Shown here: piece after piece, positions 53,443-62,805 of the stretch
Numbering within the stretch: position 1 is the first letter of the stretch
Layout: each line of letters starts with the position of its first letter
NCBI RefSeq assembly: GCF_005503625.1
Contig: NZ_SCMX01000012.1
Location: forward strand, 51,837-115,836
Direction of reading: 5' to 3'
DNA length: 64,000 bases
From: Cupriavidus sp. 2SB
GTDB taxonomy: Bacteria; Pseudomonadota; Gammaproteobacteria; Burkholderiales; Burkholderiaceae
Position numbers and translations under genes: made by a program
Notes under the pieces: model-generated
Seen by the model: only the letters and a program-made list of their open reading frames with translations
The model's database searches: none
Told to the model about the DNA's origin: nothing

Positions 53443-53763
53443 GTTCTTTGGCTTGGTGTTTTGGGTTGGTATTGCTGGAGGCACGCAGTGTACGCTTTTG
53501 GTGACGTGTCCCCACGTAAATCGATCGAAAGCTATATAAGTCGAAATCGCACGGTTTGTGGGTGAAAGGCCAGGCTCGCCGGCGGCGCCAAGTCTCGCGT
53601 GCGCCGCCTCACCGATGCAACCGATTGCGTCGGCCCCCACTCCCTCAGCAGGTACAACATCGCGCCGACCTTCGCGCCGGGGCGGCTTGGTGGACGCTGG
53701 CGCGTGCCTTGCATGAGTCTCTCTACTGTCAGCGATCTTCGATACAGAATTGGGGAGCCCATC

Positions 53764-55153
53764 ATGCCCACGCTAGCCGCCGATCATGTCGACATGCTGC
53801 GCCACGCCGTGCGCGGCAAGGTGCTGTTGCCGAACGACCCTGGATACGACATCGCGCGTACCGTCTGGAATGCCACCGTCGACCGCCGGCCGGCGGTCAT
53901 TGTGCAGTGCACCGGTACGGCGGACGTCATGCAGGCCGTCAATTTCGCGCGCGATCATGGCTTGTCGATTGCCGTGCGCGGCGGCGGGCACAACATCGCC
54001 GGCAGCGCCATCTGCAACGACGGGCTGGTGGTGGACCTGTCGCAGCTGCGCAGCGTCCATATCGATCCCCGGGACCGTGTGGCCTGGGTCAGCCCGGGCG
54101 CCACGCTGGGCGATTTCGACCACGAGGCGCAGGCATTGGGCCTGGCCACGCCGCTCGGCATCAATTCCACCACGGGCGTGGCCGGACTGACGCTGGGCGG
54201 TGGGTTTGGCTGGCTCACGCGGCAGTACGGCATGACCGTCGACAACCTGCTGGGCTGCGAAGTGGTCACGGCCGACGGCCAGCGCCATTGGGCCGATACC
54301 ACGCACGAGCCGGAGCTGTTCTGGGCGGTGCGCGGTGGTGGCGGCAATTTTGGCGTGGTGACGCTGTTCCAGTTCCGGTTGCATCAGGTGGGCCCGATGG
54401 TCACGGCCGGGCTGATCGTGTTCCCGGCGGTGGAAGGCAAGTCGGTACTGCGCCAGTACCGTGCCTTTACGGAAACGGCGATGCCCGACAACATGAACGT
54501 CTGGGTGGTATTGCGCCGTGCACCCGCTGCCTTTCCTGCCGTCGTCGGCGCATGGCGCCAATGTGGTGGTGCTGGCCGTCTTCCACACGGGCGACGCGGC
54601 TACCGCCGACAAGGACATCGCGCCACTTCGCACGTTTGGCCAGGCCGTGGGCGAGCACGTGGGCCCGGTGCCCTACGCGGCGTGGCAGCAGGCATTCGAT
54701 CCGCTGCTGACGCCGGGCGCGCGCAACTACTGGAAATCTCACAACTTCGCACGGCTCGACGACGCGGCCATCGACCTGATGACCGACTTCGCCGCGCGCG
54801 GGCCGTCGGCCAATGCCGAGATCTTCATCGGCCAGGTGGGCGGGGTGGCCAACCGCGTGTCGCCCGATGCCACGGCGTACCACCACCGCGACGCGCGATA
54901 TGTGATGAATGTGCATTCGCGCTGGGACCGGACCGACGAGGATGCCGCCTGCATCGGCTGGGCGCGCGACTTTTTCAACGCGGCGGCGCCGTATGCCACG
55001 GGTGGCGTCTACGTGAATTTCATGACGGAGGACGAGACCGCGCGCGTCAACGCCGCGTATGGACACAACTTCGACCGGCTGGCCAAGGCCAAGCGCATCT
55101 ACGACCCGCAAAACCTGTTCTGCACGAACCAGAACATCAAGCCGGCGCCGTGA
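53764..55153 (+). pseudogene. FAD-linked oxidase (berberine-bridge type), frameshifted
   Basis: First frame (ATG 53764, GGGGAGC upstream): PCMH FAD-binding domain with AVRGGGHNIAGSA and ELFWAVRGGGGNFGVVTLFQ. The second frame begins near 54526 and continues LPFLPSSAHGANVVVLAVFH through to WARDFFNAAAPYATGGVYVN, then KRIYDPQNLFCTNQNIKP, the berberine-bridge C-terminal domain, stop 55153. Removing one C from the C3 run at 54523-54525 joins them into a normal protein of about 462 residues. Family members oxidise sugars, alcohols or alkaloid-like substrates. Either a recent pseudogene or a base-calling error. Confidence 0.85.
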
Positions 55154-55237
55154 CGCGTGCCGGCACACACCGTCGCGCCATGCGTTGCCATGGATGCCTC
55201 GCATGGCCGACGACTTTCACATTTCCCACCACCGCAG

Positions 55238-56749
55238 TCAACGGTTGATCTGTTGGACTGCGCGTTGGCGCTGGGTCTCGGCATCCTTCAGCAGCCGATA
55301 GGATACGTAGTACTTGTAGATATTCCGTACGTAAGTTGTCGTCTCCGTTCCAATCTTTTCCGCCACGACAATCTCAACGTTGTTGAACCATACGTCGGGA
55401 TTCAATCCACGCTCCGTCGCGAGCCTGCGCATTTTCGCTATGTTTCCGGGTCCCGCGTTATAGCTGGCAAACGCGAACAGCGGCCGGTCAACGTCGGAAA
55501 ACCTCGCATCCTGAAAGTAGCGTGTCATGAGCTGATCCAGGTATTTGGTGCCCGCGTGGATGTTTGACTCGGCCAACCTGATGTCACCTACATTGAGTTC
55601 CTTGCCCGTTGCGGGCATCAATTGCATGATCCCGATTGCGCCAACCCGGCTCTTGGCATCCTGTTTGAGTTGGGATTCCTGAAAGCCTTGCGCAGCGAGC
55701 ATTAGCGGATCGAAACTGTACTGTTGGCCATATTTCTCGAATATCGTCACGGTCTGCGCAAACCGCTTGAGTTCGGTGCTTTCTGCGTTGCTATGGATCT
55801 GCTTGATTCCCTGCATGTACTGCTTCAGACGTATCTCCGCGATGCTCTGTTTCTTGATGTAGTTGTCATAGAAGTTGCTGAGAGCCGCCTGCAACTGGGG
55901 ACTTTGCTTTCGCATGGCCCAGCCAACATGGCCCCCTTCGCGCACGGAAATGCTCTCGTGGACCGTGACATTCGGCAGCATCTGCGCCCACATGCGCGCC
56001 TTCCAGTCGTCCACGACGATGATCTGCAGGAGGCCAACATTCATCATCTCCATCGCATCCTCGTCCTCCAGCGCGTCTGGCAGTAGCACGATCTTCATGG
56101 GCGGCTTGGCCGCCTGGCGGAAGCGGCCATTGAGCGCGTTCAGGCTCTCGTAATAGCTGCTGTAGCGGCGAACGTGCACCGTCTTCCCGCTCAGATCGTC
56201 GAGGTTTGAGAGTGCCGGTGACTTTGGCCCCGTCAGGACCAGCTCCCGGGAGGGCTTCCGCGCGCTGGCGGTCACGAAGTCGACCTGTTTCAGTCGCTCA
56301 TCGGTGACCGTCAGATTACCGGCGGCGATATCGCCGAGGCCATCGTTGAGGGCCGGTAGCAAGCGGTCACGCGTCGTCGGGATCATCACCACGGTCACGG
56401 GACGCTTGTCTAGCCTGCTCGCGTATGTCTTGTTGATGTACCGCTCGAAGTCGCGCACGAAATCCGCAGTCAGGCCGCGCTCCTGCCCCCGGTCATTGAA
56501 GTACAACGTGCGGCTGAATGGCACGAGCACCCGAATCACGCGTCGTTCCAGCATCGCGTCGAAGTCGCCGCGCCAGGGCTTCACCGTGAGGTCCAGTTTC
56601 CTGGCAGGGTCTGCTGCAGGCGGTGCTGACGCAGGTGCGGAGGGAGGCGCGCACCATACCGTTCCGACAAGCGCGCCCGATAACCACAAAGCCACCGAGA
56701 GAAGGCCGGTCCCAAGCCACGCGCGCGCAGATTGCATCACATGCACCAT
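55238..56749 (-). CDS. MltF-like membrane-associated lytic transglycosylase
   Basis: A 503-residue protein. Signal peptide (about 1-33), a periplasmic binding-protein-type domain (about 60-310: IRVLVPFSRTLYFNDRGQER) and a C-terminal SLT lysozyme-like domain (about 345-480) with the catalytic Glu in GFQESQL, GIMQLMPATG and FASYNAGPGN. MltF cleaves peptidoglycan with 1,6-anhydro product formation in the periplasm. The start ATG 56749 is preceded by a weak GGAC site. The gene ends 84 bp from the convergent oxidase pseudogene. Confidence 0.92.
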   Translation of the reverse strand: MVHVMQSARAWLGTGLLSVALWLSGALVGTVWCAPPSAPASAPPAADPARKLDLTVKPWRGDFDAMLERRVIRVLVPFSRTLYFNDRGQERGLTADFVRDFERYINKTYASRLDKRPVTVVMIPTTRDRLLPALNDGLGDIAAGNLTVTDERLKQVDFVTASARKPSRELVLTGPKSPALSNLDDLSGKTVHVRRYSSYYESLNALNGRFRQAAKPPMKIVLLPDALEDEDAMEMMNVGLLQIIVVDDWKARMWAQMLPNVTVHESISVREGGHVGWAMRKQSPQLQAALSNFYDNYIKKQSIAEIRLKQYMQGIKQIHSNAESTELKRFAQTVTIFEKYGQQYSFDPLMLAAQGFQESQLKQDAKSRVGAIGIMQLMPATGKELNVGDIRLAESNIHAGTKYLDQLMTRYFQDARFSDVDRPLFAFASYNAGPGNIAKMRRLATERGLNPDVWFNNVEIVVAEKIGTETTTYVRNIYKYYVSYRLLKDAETQRQRAVQQINR

Positions 56750-56929
56750 TCGGTTGGAGTCCTGCCGGCCGAAATTTATTAAACGCGTTCTTATGAGAAT
56801 GGCGGCACTGGCGGCGACTCATTTACAGAATAGGCCATTGGTCCAATAGATGACTGACATGCTTGGGTCTACTTTCCAGAAACACGTCAATTGTGACGGC
56901 GATTCTGCAGGCAGAGAGGGAGAACTTGC

Positions 56930-57607
56930 ATGTCGTCTGTCAATTCGTCGCAAGAGGAGTCCGCTGAAAAGCGAGGGCCGACTCTCGATATCGTCGATCG
57001 CGTATCCGAGACGTGCTTCGGGCTCTTCATGGCGCTGACATTCGTCGGCGCAGTTTCCTCCGCTACCGCCGGCCCCGATGCCGGCCGCACCATGTTGAGC
57101 ACAGCCATAGGTTGCAACCTCGCCTGGGGACTGGTCGATGCCATCATGTACCTGGTGCGGACGCTGGCAGGACGCGGCATGCTGCAGAAGCTCGTCGTCA
57201 TTACCAGACGCGACGATCCTGCATCCGGCATCGATGCGATTCGAGACGCACTGCCGCCAGCCATGAATGCCCATGTTTCTGATGAGGATCTCGAACCGTT
57301 GCGGCGGCGGTTCCTCAACGGCGCGGCAGTGCCCGCGCGTCCCAGGTTGCGGAGTGGCGACTTGCTGGCAGCCTTTCGGATCTTCTGTATCGTCGTGCTG
57401 GCGACCTTCCCCGTCGCATTACCCTTTGTCATTTGGGACGACGTCACAACGGCCCTCGTCGTTTCCCGGGTTCTGACCCTGATCATGCTCTTCGCGAGTG
57501 GCGCGGCATTGGGACATTACGGCGGCATCAGCCCGTGGCGTGCCGGCCTCGGCATGATGGCGCTCGGTGTTGCCCTGACTGCGGCGGTCATCGCATTAGG
57601 GGGATGA
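56930..57607 (+). CDS. VIT1/CCC1-like integral membrane protein
   Basis: A 225-residue protein with about five membrane helices. VSETCFGLFMALTFVGAVSS and STAIGCNLAWGLVDAIMYLV resemble the first helices of the VIT1/CCC1 iron/manganese transporter family, though the acidic metal-binding loop of true transporters is not clear. It is divergent from MltF and its stop is 1 nt before the next gene, which suggests co-expression with a beta-barrel protein. Confidence 0.72.
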   Translation: MSSVNSSQEESAEKRGPTLDIVDRVSETCFGLFMALTFVGAVSSATAGPDAGRTMLSTAIGCNLAWGLVDAIMYLVRTLAGRGMLQKLVVITRRDDPASGIDAIRDALPPAMNAHVSDEDLEPLRRRFLNGAAVPARPRLRSGDLLAAFRIFCIVVLATFPVALPFVIWDDVTTALVVSRVLTLIMLFASGAALGHYGGISPWRAGLGMMALGVALTAAVIALGG

Positions 57608-57608
57608 C

Positions 57609-58247
57609 GTGCGTGCATTGTTGGCAGGCGCTGGAATTGGCCTGGTTTTCCAGTGCGCATACGCCCAGGAAATCGACGTGGCCCAGGCGGATGCCAGCGC
57701 GCCACCGCCGGCCTGGAGCTTCTTGGCCACTGGCTTCTGGAACATGCCACGACATGAGGGTAGCTACGGCTCGGGCATCTTCACTGCCGATCATGGTTCG
57801 CTTCATCTGGAGGCACGCGTCAACTACGAAGCGATACATGCCCAATCCGCCTTTATCGGCTGGTCGTTTTCCGGTGGCGAGACCGTGCAGTACAAAATCA
57901 CTCCCATCGTCGGCTTTGTCGCAGGCAGCGCGCACGGCCCCATCGTCGGCGCGGAAGCAAGCCTGGCGATCAGCAAATTCGATTACTACATCGAAGCCGA
58001 GTATCTGCCCGGCACAGGCTCCACCACGCCCTACACCTATGCCTGGAGCGAACTCGGATACCGCCCCTTGCCGTGGCTGCGCTTAGGGCTCGTTGCACAG
58101 CGCACGCGAATCTATGGAGGAGATCGCGAATTCCAGCGCGGCGGATTGCTGCAACTCACGTTCGGCAAAGTCACAGGCAGCGTCTATTGGTTCAACCCGG
58201 CATCCCAGGACCAAGTGGTCATCGCTGCCGTGAGCCTGGCGTTTTAA
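57609..58247 (+). CDS. Hypothetical outer-membrane beta-barrel protein
   Basis: A 212-residue protein starting at GTG 57609, one base after the upstream stop. A signal peptide covers about 1-19 (LLAGAGIGLVFQCAYA). The mature sequence alternates hydrophobic and polar residues as in barrel strands (SLHLEARVNYEAIHAQSAFI, FDYYIEAEYLP, VVIAAVSLAF at the C terminus). No family recognised. Probably an outer-membrane partner of the VIT1-like protein. The 267 bp after it hold no gene. Confidence 0.72.
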   Translation: MRALLAGAGIGLVFQCAYAQEIDVAQADASAPPPAWSFLATGFWNMPRHEGSYGSGIFTADHGSLHLEARVNYEAIHAQSAFIGWSFSGGETVQYKITPIVGFVAGSAHGPIVGAEASLAISKFDYYIEAEYLPGTGSTTPYTYAWSELGYRPLPWLRLGLVAQRTRIYGGDREFQRGGLLQLTFGKVTGSVYWFNPASQDQVVIAAVSLAF

Positions 58248-58514
58248 GGGCAAGATCCACGCCGCAAGCACAGCCAGACATGCAAGATGTGGAAAAGACC
58301 GAATCTGTTGGTAGCGGCTTTAGGTGCGTTGCTGCGAAAGGTAGAAGCAAGCCATGTTGAAGGACGTTGAACTCGTTGGCTCCGGGACCATGTCAGTCTG
58401 ATACGACGATCGCGTTAGGCAGCCGACATTGCTATAGGACGTGTACGAGTCCTCGTGGATGCTGGATCGGGAGGAAAGCCACCAAGCCCCGCTCCCGAAA
58501 CCCGCGCCTGTAAC

Positions 58515-58973
58515 TTACTTGGCTGCGGTCTTGACCGGCATACCGGTATAGCTCAGCGAAGACAGTTCTTCCTTCGCTTTTTCGGGCGTCTCGAGTTCGA
58601 GCACGACACGGCCCACCATCAGGCCCATCGACGGCGAGCTACGCACGTATTTCGTTTCGCCGGCATCAAGCACGAAGCTGAGCGTCTTCTCGGTTTCCGT
58701 GGCAGCCGCGGCAACATACTTGCCAGCCGGACGATCGACGAAGAAAAAGCCACCTGGCTTGGATTCGCCAACAACTTCGTTGTTCAGACGGATTTCGGGC
58801 TGAATGGCAGCGCCGAACATCGATGCGGAGCGCATGAAGTAGACGCGCCCTTCTCCCGCCTTCACCGTCGGCATCGATGCAGCCATCTCGCTATGCTTGA
58901 CTCCAGAGGCACAGCCAGCCAGCAGCGACGTAATGGCTACTGCGGCAAACATCATGCGTGCGACCCGTTTCAT
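58515..58973 (-). CDS. DUF2846-family lipoprotein
   Basis: A 152-residue lipoprotein with the lipobox LLAGC at about 18-22. The mature part (GRVYFMRSASMFGAAIQPEI, VVGESKPGGFFFVDRPAGKY) fits DUF2846, found in lipoproteins of unknown function. It starts in the last 4 bases of the upstream gene (ATGA-type overlap), so both lipoproteins form an operon. Confidence 0.85.
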   Translation of the reverse strand: MKRVARMMFAAVAITSLLAGCASGVKHSEMAASMPTVKAGEGRVYFMRSASMFGAAIQPEIRLNNEVVGESKPGGFFFVDRPAGKYVAAAATETEKTLSFVLDAGETKYVRSSPSMGLMVGRVVLELETPEKAKEELSSLSYTGMPVKTAAK

Positions 58974-59353
58974 TGTATTTCTCCTGTTGTAATGGGAACT
59001 GCAGTGGAAAGGGGTGAGTAGCTCTGCTCACCCGGAAGGTAGAAGCCGACAAGCCGTTTGTCCTGAATGACGAGATACGCCTCGTGGACCTGCCGGCCTT
59101 CGATCGTGAACACTGTGTCTGCGGGCCGATACACGGTTCCCTGCGCCAAGCGCCCGGCCGGTTTCCAGACCGAGCTCTGCGCAAGGGTGCGCGTGTAGCC
59201 GGTATCGAGACGAACTTCCGCGTTGCTTTCAAAGCGGACGGCTCGCACGGATGCGCCATCGGCGAGCGGTTTGAGTTGCACCGGGGCGGTCTGGACCATC
59301 GGGGCACAACCCGCCAGTGCCAGCAGGGCGAGTATTAAAATTCGCATCTTCAT
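58970..59353 (-). CDS. Hypothetical lipoprotein, 127 residues
   Basis: ATG 59353 gives a short lipoprotein signal peptide (MKMRILILALLALAGC). The mature part is beta-rich (VRAVRFESNAEVRLDTGYTR, FTIEGRQVHEAYLVIQDKRL) without a family I recognise. It overlaps the DUF2846 gene by 4 nt and is upstream of it. Confidence 0.75.
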   Translation of the reverse strand: MKMRILILALLALAGCAPMVQTAPVQLKPLADGASVRAVRFESNAEVRLDTGYTRTLAQSSVWKPAGRLAQGTVYRPADTVFTIEGRQVHEAYLVIQDKRLVGFYLPGEQSYSPLSTAVPITTGEIQ

Positions 59354-59827
59354 CGATCGGCTACCGTGATGTCCTGCGACAGATCGCGCAGGTGTCTGTG
59401 AATGACATGCCGGTGAAGATAGCAAATCGCACCACTGCATAAAATGCCGTCACCTCCAACCGACGGAATTCGTATGAAAAGCGCAACGCGTGCCGAGCCT
59501 GAGCGGGCACACTCTATTTGCGAGCGCTTTCAAGCATTAATCGCCACAGGCAGGCATAGACCCGTGCCTCAAAGCCTTATGACGTCCCTCGATCTAAAGA
59601 TATCCCGTCATGACGCCGATATATGTTTCTAATGAGGGCAATTCCTGGGCCGCACGCATTTTGTACTTTCTTCAGCGTCCCCTTCCGAAGCAGGGTTGGC
59701 GGTGTCGGCGAACTAGCAAACACAGGTTTGGGGATGATTTAGGCTAATCAGCCTCGGCCTGACTCCCTGCAAGAAGGCGGTCAGGCCGTACATCGGCAAG
59801 ACGACTGAACGTCTCGCGTCATCTACC
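59354..59827. other. Gene-free stretch with a stem-loop
   Basis: CGGCCTGAC (59755-59763) pairs with GTCAGGCCG (59780-59788), 40 bp beyond the end of the following minus-strand receptor gene. No T-tract follows on either strand, so termination is uncertain. Nothing else is evident. Confidence 0.4.
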
Positions 59828-60829
59828 TCAATCGATCTTGGCCCCCGACACCTTCACGGCCTGCCCCCAGCGCTTCTGTTCGTTGACGATGGTCGCCGCA
59901 AAGGCTTCCGGCGACTGCCACGCAGGTTCGGCGCCCTGGGCCTCGAACTTGGCTTTCGTATCCGGGTCCGCCAGCACGGTACGCAGCGCACCCGACAGCT
60001 TGTCGACGATGTCCTTCGGCGTGCCTGCCGGTGCCAGCACGCCGTAGAAGCCCACTACCTCGAAGCCCTTGAGGCCGGATTCTTCCATCGTCGGCACATC
60101 GGGCAGTGCCGGCGATCGTTTGGCCGACGTCACCGCCAGCGCGCGCACCTTGCCGCCCTTGATGTATTGGGTGAATAGCGGAATGGAGTCGGCCATCATC
60201 TGCGCCTGGCCGCCCATCACGTCCGTCAGCGCCGGGGCGCTACCCTTGTAGGGAATGTGAACGATGAACGTGCCCGACGCCTGCTTGAACATTTCCGGCA
60301 TCAGGTGCGAAATGCCGCCGTTGCCGCCCGATGCAAAGTTCAGCTTGCCCGGATTCGCCTTGGCATAAGCGATGAATTCCTTCAGGTTCTTCGCGGGCAC
60401 GTTATTGTTGACGACCATCACCAGTGGAATCAGCGCGGTACGTGCCACCGGGGCAAAGTCCTTCGGCATGCCATACGGCAGCTTGGGATAGAGCGAATTG
60501 TTGATTGCCATCTGGCCGGTATTGGCAATCAGCAACGTATAGCCATCGGGCGCGGACTTGGCCACATTGTCCGATCCGATACTGCCGGCGGCGCCAGCCT
60601 TGTAGTCAAGCACGATCGACTGGCCGAGAATGGGCTGCAGTTTCTCTGAAAGGATGCGCGCGTGCGTATCCACCGGACCGCCTGGCGGAAAGCCCACCAC
60701 CAGCCGGATCGGCTTCTCGGGCCAGGCCCCATGCGCGGCTCCTGTGGCGAACGCCAGCGGAGTCAGGGCCAGGGCTGCCAGGGTATGCACAAATCCACGG
60801 GAAACACGGCGGGCAACGGACTTTGTCAT
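59828..60829 (-). CDS. Bug/TctC-family periplasmic receptor
   Basis: A 333-residue receptor with a long signal peptide (ending TGAAHGA) and the family segments WPEKPIRLVVGFPPGGPVDT, VLDYKAGAAGSIGSDNVAKS, GYTLLIANTGQMAINNSLYP and VGFYGVLAPAGTPKDIVDKL. Monocistronic, divergent from the VOC gene. No transporter genes nearby; ligand unknown. Confidence 0.92.
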   Translation of the reverse strand: MTKSVARRVSRGFVHTLAALALTPLAFATGAAHGAWPEKPIRLVVGFPPGGPVDTHARILSEKLQPILGQSIVLDYKAGAAGSIGSDNVAKSAPDGYTLLIANTGQMAINNSLYPKLPYGMPKDFAPVARTALIPLVMVVNNNVPAKNLKEFIAYAKANPGKLNFASGGNGGISHLMPEMFKQASGTFIVHIPYKGSAPALTDVMGGQAQMMADSIPLFTQYIKGGKVRALAVTSAKRSPALPDVPTMEESGLKGFEVVGFYGVLAPAGTPKDIVDKLSGALRTVLADPDTKAKFEAQGAEPAWQSPEAFAATIVNEQKRWGQAVKVSGAKID

Positions 60830-60963
60830 CTTCTCTCTCCAGATACGGCCACGCTCTGTGCGGCGTGGATCAGTCCGGTATTGTGACTTTTTTATGACAT
60901 TCTTGTGAAGTCCCTGAGAATCAACATGAGATCCAACAAGGCCATCCAGCGAAGGAGTAGAAA

Positions 60964-61314
60964 TTGAAAGTCAAACGTGTCGTTGCCAATGTGAAAGCCG
61001 TTGACCTGACGCGGGCTCGCGCCTTCTACCAGGATGTCCTTGGCCTTGAACTATTGATGGACCATGGGTGGATTCGCACCTACGGCTCGCCATCAGAAAT
61101 GACCGTTCAAGTCAGCTTTGCATCGGAGGGCGGGTCCGGGACGCCCGTGCCGGACCTGTCGATCGAAGTGGATGATGTAGACGAGGCGCACCGGCGCATG
61201 AGCGATGCAGGCTTTCCGACTGAATATGGCCCAGCCGACGAACCATGGGGCGTGCGCCGGTTCTTCGTCCGCGATCCATTCGGAAAGCTGGTCAATATCC
61301 TGGCTCACGCGTAG
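60964..61314 (+). CDS. VOC-family (glyoxalase/bleomycin-resistance fold) protein
   Basis: A 116-residue protein with the paired beta-alpha-beta-beta-beta pattern: VANVKAVDLTRARAFYQDVL, GLELLMDHGWIRTYG, and the second half DVDEAHRRMSDAGFPTEYGP ending VRDPFGKLVNILAHA. It starts at TTG 60964, supported by AAGGAG at 6 nt. Metal-dependent lyase, dioxygenase or resistance-protein functions are all possible. Convergent with the SDR gene 11 bp away. Confidence 0.85.
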   Translation: MKVKRVVANVKAVDLTRARAFYQDVLGLELLMDHGWIRTYGSPSEMTVQVSFASEGGSGTPVPDLSIEVDDVDEAHRRMSDAGFPTEYGPADEPWGVRRFFVRDPFGKLVNILAHA

Positions 61315-61325
61315 CGTGCCATGCG

Positions 61326-62126
61326 TCAGAACACGGAGCGGATCGTGCCGCCGTCGACGCGGATCGTGGCGCCGCTCATGTAGTCGGCATAGGGGCTGGC
61401 CAGATAGGCGACTGCTGCCGCGATCTCGTCGGGACGGCCCAGACGGCCGATGTCGTTCGGGACCATGTCACGCACACAGCCACGCTCGATGTCCTCCCAT
61501 GTATCGCCCCATCCGTGCTGCGGCGCGATTGTCTCCAGCAGCTCCCGGACCGCTGGCACCAGAATCGCGCCGGGCGCCACGATGTTCGATGTCACGCCGG
61601 AGTCCTTGAGATCGCGCGCCAGCGAAACGGCCAGGTTGTGTCGCGCAGCGAGCGAAGCGTTGTAGTCGGGCTGCATCGGGATCGGCTGCCCGGCGAGTCC
61701 TCCGCCGATCTGGATCACGCGGCCCCATCGGGCTTCGCGCATGGCAGGCACCAGTCGCTGAATCATGCGCACGGCGGACAAGACGTTGACGTCATAGGTC
61801 TCGATCCACTTGTCGGGCGAGGCCGTCTTCCAGTTCAGATGATGGTAGTAGCCCGCGTTGTTGACCAGGATGTCGACATGACCGCCCTCTTGCGCCGTGG
61901 CGGCCACGGCGTCGGCGCCAGCATCTGTCGCCAGGTCGCCCAAGGCGATTTCAACCAGACCACCCGCCTCCGCAATGTCTGCCGCAACGGCCTTTGCACG
62001 ATCGTTGCTGCGGCCATTGACGATCACGGTCGCGCCCTCCGCCGCCAGAAACTTCGCAATCGCCTCGCCCAGTCCGGCAGTCGATCCGGTGACCAGGGCG
62101 CGCTTTCCTTTCAGTTGAAGATCCAT
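61326..62126 (-). CDS. Short-chain dehydrogenase/reductase
   Basis: A 266-residue classical SDR: intact TGSTAGLGEAIAKFLAAEGA cofactor motif, NNAG in DILVNNAGYY, and a DGG-type C terminus (GATIRVDGGT). At the usual Tyr-x-x-x-Lys position the sequence reads PDYNASLAARHNL, so the Lys is not obvious; the Ser region is GGGLAG. This may be a divergent subfamily. ATG 62126. Divergent from the TetR gene, which probably represses it. Confidence 0.85.
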   Translation of the reverse strand: MDLQLKGKRALVTGSTAGLGEAIAKFLAAEGATVIVNGRSNDRAKAVAADIAEAGGLVEIALGDLATDAGADAVAATAQEGGHVDILVNNAGYYHHLNWKTASPDKWIETYDVNVLSAVRMIQRLVPAMREARWGRVIQIGGGLAGQPIPMQPDYNASLAARHNLAVSLARDLKDSGVTSNIVAPGAILVPAVRELLETIAPQHGWGDTWEDIERGCVRDMVPNDIGRLGRPDEIAAAVAYLASPYADYMSGATIRVDGGTIRSVF

Positions 62127-62154
62127 GTGGATGATTCCTCGATGACACCAAACC

Positions 62155-62203
62155 TCTACGAGTGTATACTTCACAAATCAAAAAATCTACGACTGTTTGA
62201 TTT
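62155..62203. promoter_or_regulatory. Operator-like repeats between SDR and TetR genes
   Basis: TCTACGAGTGT (62155-62165) and TCTACGACTGT (62186-62196) are direct repeats 31 bp apart. AAATCAAA (62175-62182) and TTTGATTT (62196-62203) form a dyad that ends at the TetR start codon. Confidence 0.5.
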
Positions 62204-62797
62204 ATGAAGACACTCGGCAAGAAAGGGGCTGCCACGCGTCAGGCCATTCTCACGTCAGCGCGCCAGGCGTTCACGGAATCGGGCTATGACATTGGCGTAC
62301 GAGATATCGCGGAGAAAGCGGGGGTGACCGCGATGCTGGTCAATCGCTATTTCGGATCGAAGGAGGAACTGTTCGAGGAAGTGGTGGACGTGGTCCTGTC
62401 GACGCCGGGCATTCTCACGGGGGATGTCATGGAGCGCGCGCCCGATGTATCGACGCTATGCCGCGAGGCTGCTGCCGCCCTGGTGGCGAAGACGGCGCCA
62501 GCCCTGACGCCGATGGATGGATTCCTGATCATGCTGCGATCCGCGAACAACAAGCAGGCCACGGACATCCTGCGCAGGAAATTCGAAACGCATTTCGCCA
62601 AACCGCTCGCCTTGCTGCTGCCGGGCAAAGACGCGGGGCAACGGGCCGCGATGTTCTTGTCCGTCATTGCCGGCTTCCAGGTCATGCGGCAAATAGTCGA
62701 ACTGGCCGCGTTGACGCAGGCCGACTCCAGTCAGTTGGCAGCAAGACTGGAAGCGGTATTTGAGTTGCTCATCATGGATGGCCCGCGCAGCGCGTAG
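62204..62797 (+). CDS. TetR-family regulator
   Basis: A 197-residue repressor: helix-turn-helix in the first 55 residues (SARQAFTESGYDIGVRDIAE, KAGVTAMLVNRYFGSKEELF) and a helical effector domain. Divergent from the SDR gene, with operator-like repeats running up to the start codon, so it likely represses both. No clear ribosome site, because the dyad occupies that space. Confidence 0.88.
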   Translation: MKTLGKKGAATRQAILTSARQAFTESGYDIGVRDIAEKAGVTAMLVNRYFGSKEELFEEVVDVVLSTPGILTGDVMERAPDVSTLCREAAAALVAKTAPALTPMDGFLIMLRSANNKQATDILRRKFETHFAKPLALLLPGKDAGQRAAMFLSVIAGFQVMRQIVELAALTQADSSQLAARLEAVFELLIMDGPRSA

Positions 62798-62805
62798 CTC
62801 CCGCC

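Noticed and set aside
53556..54710. 384-codon plus-strand frame within the FAD oxidase
   Set aside because: Arg/His-rich shadow of the oxidase pseudogene. The true frames carry FAD-binding and berberine-bridge motifs.
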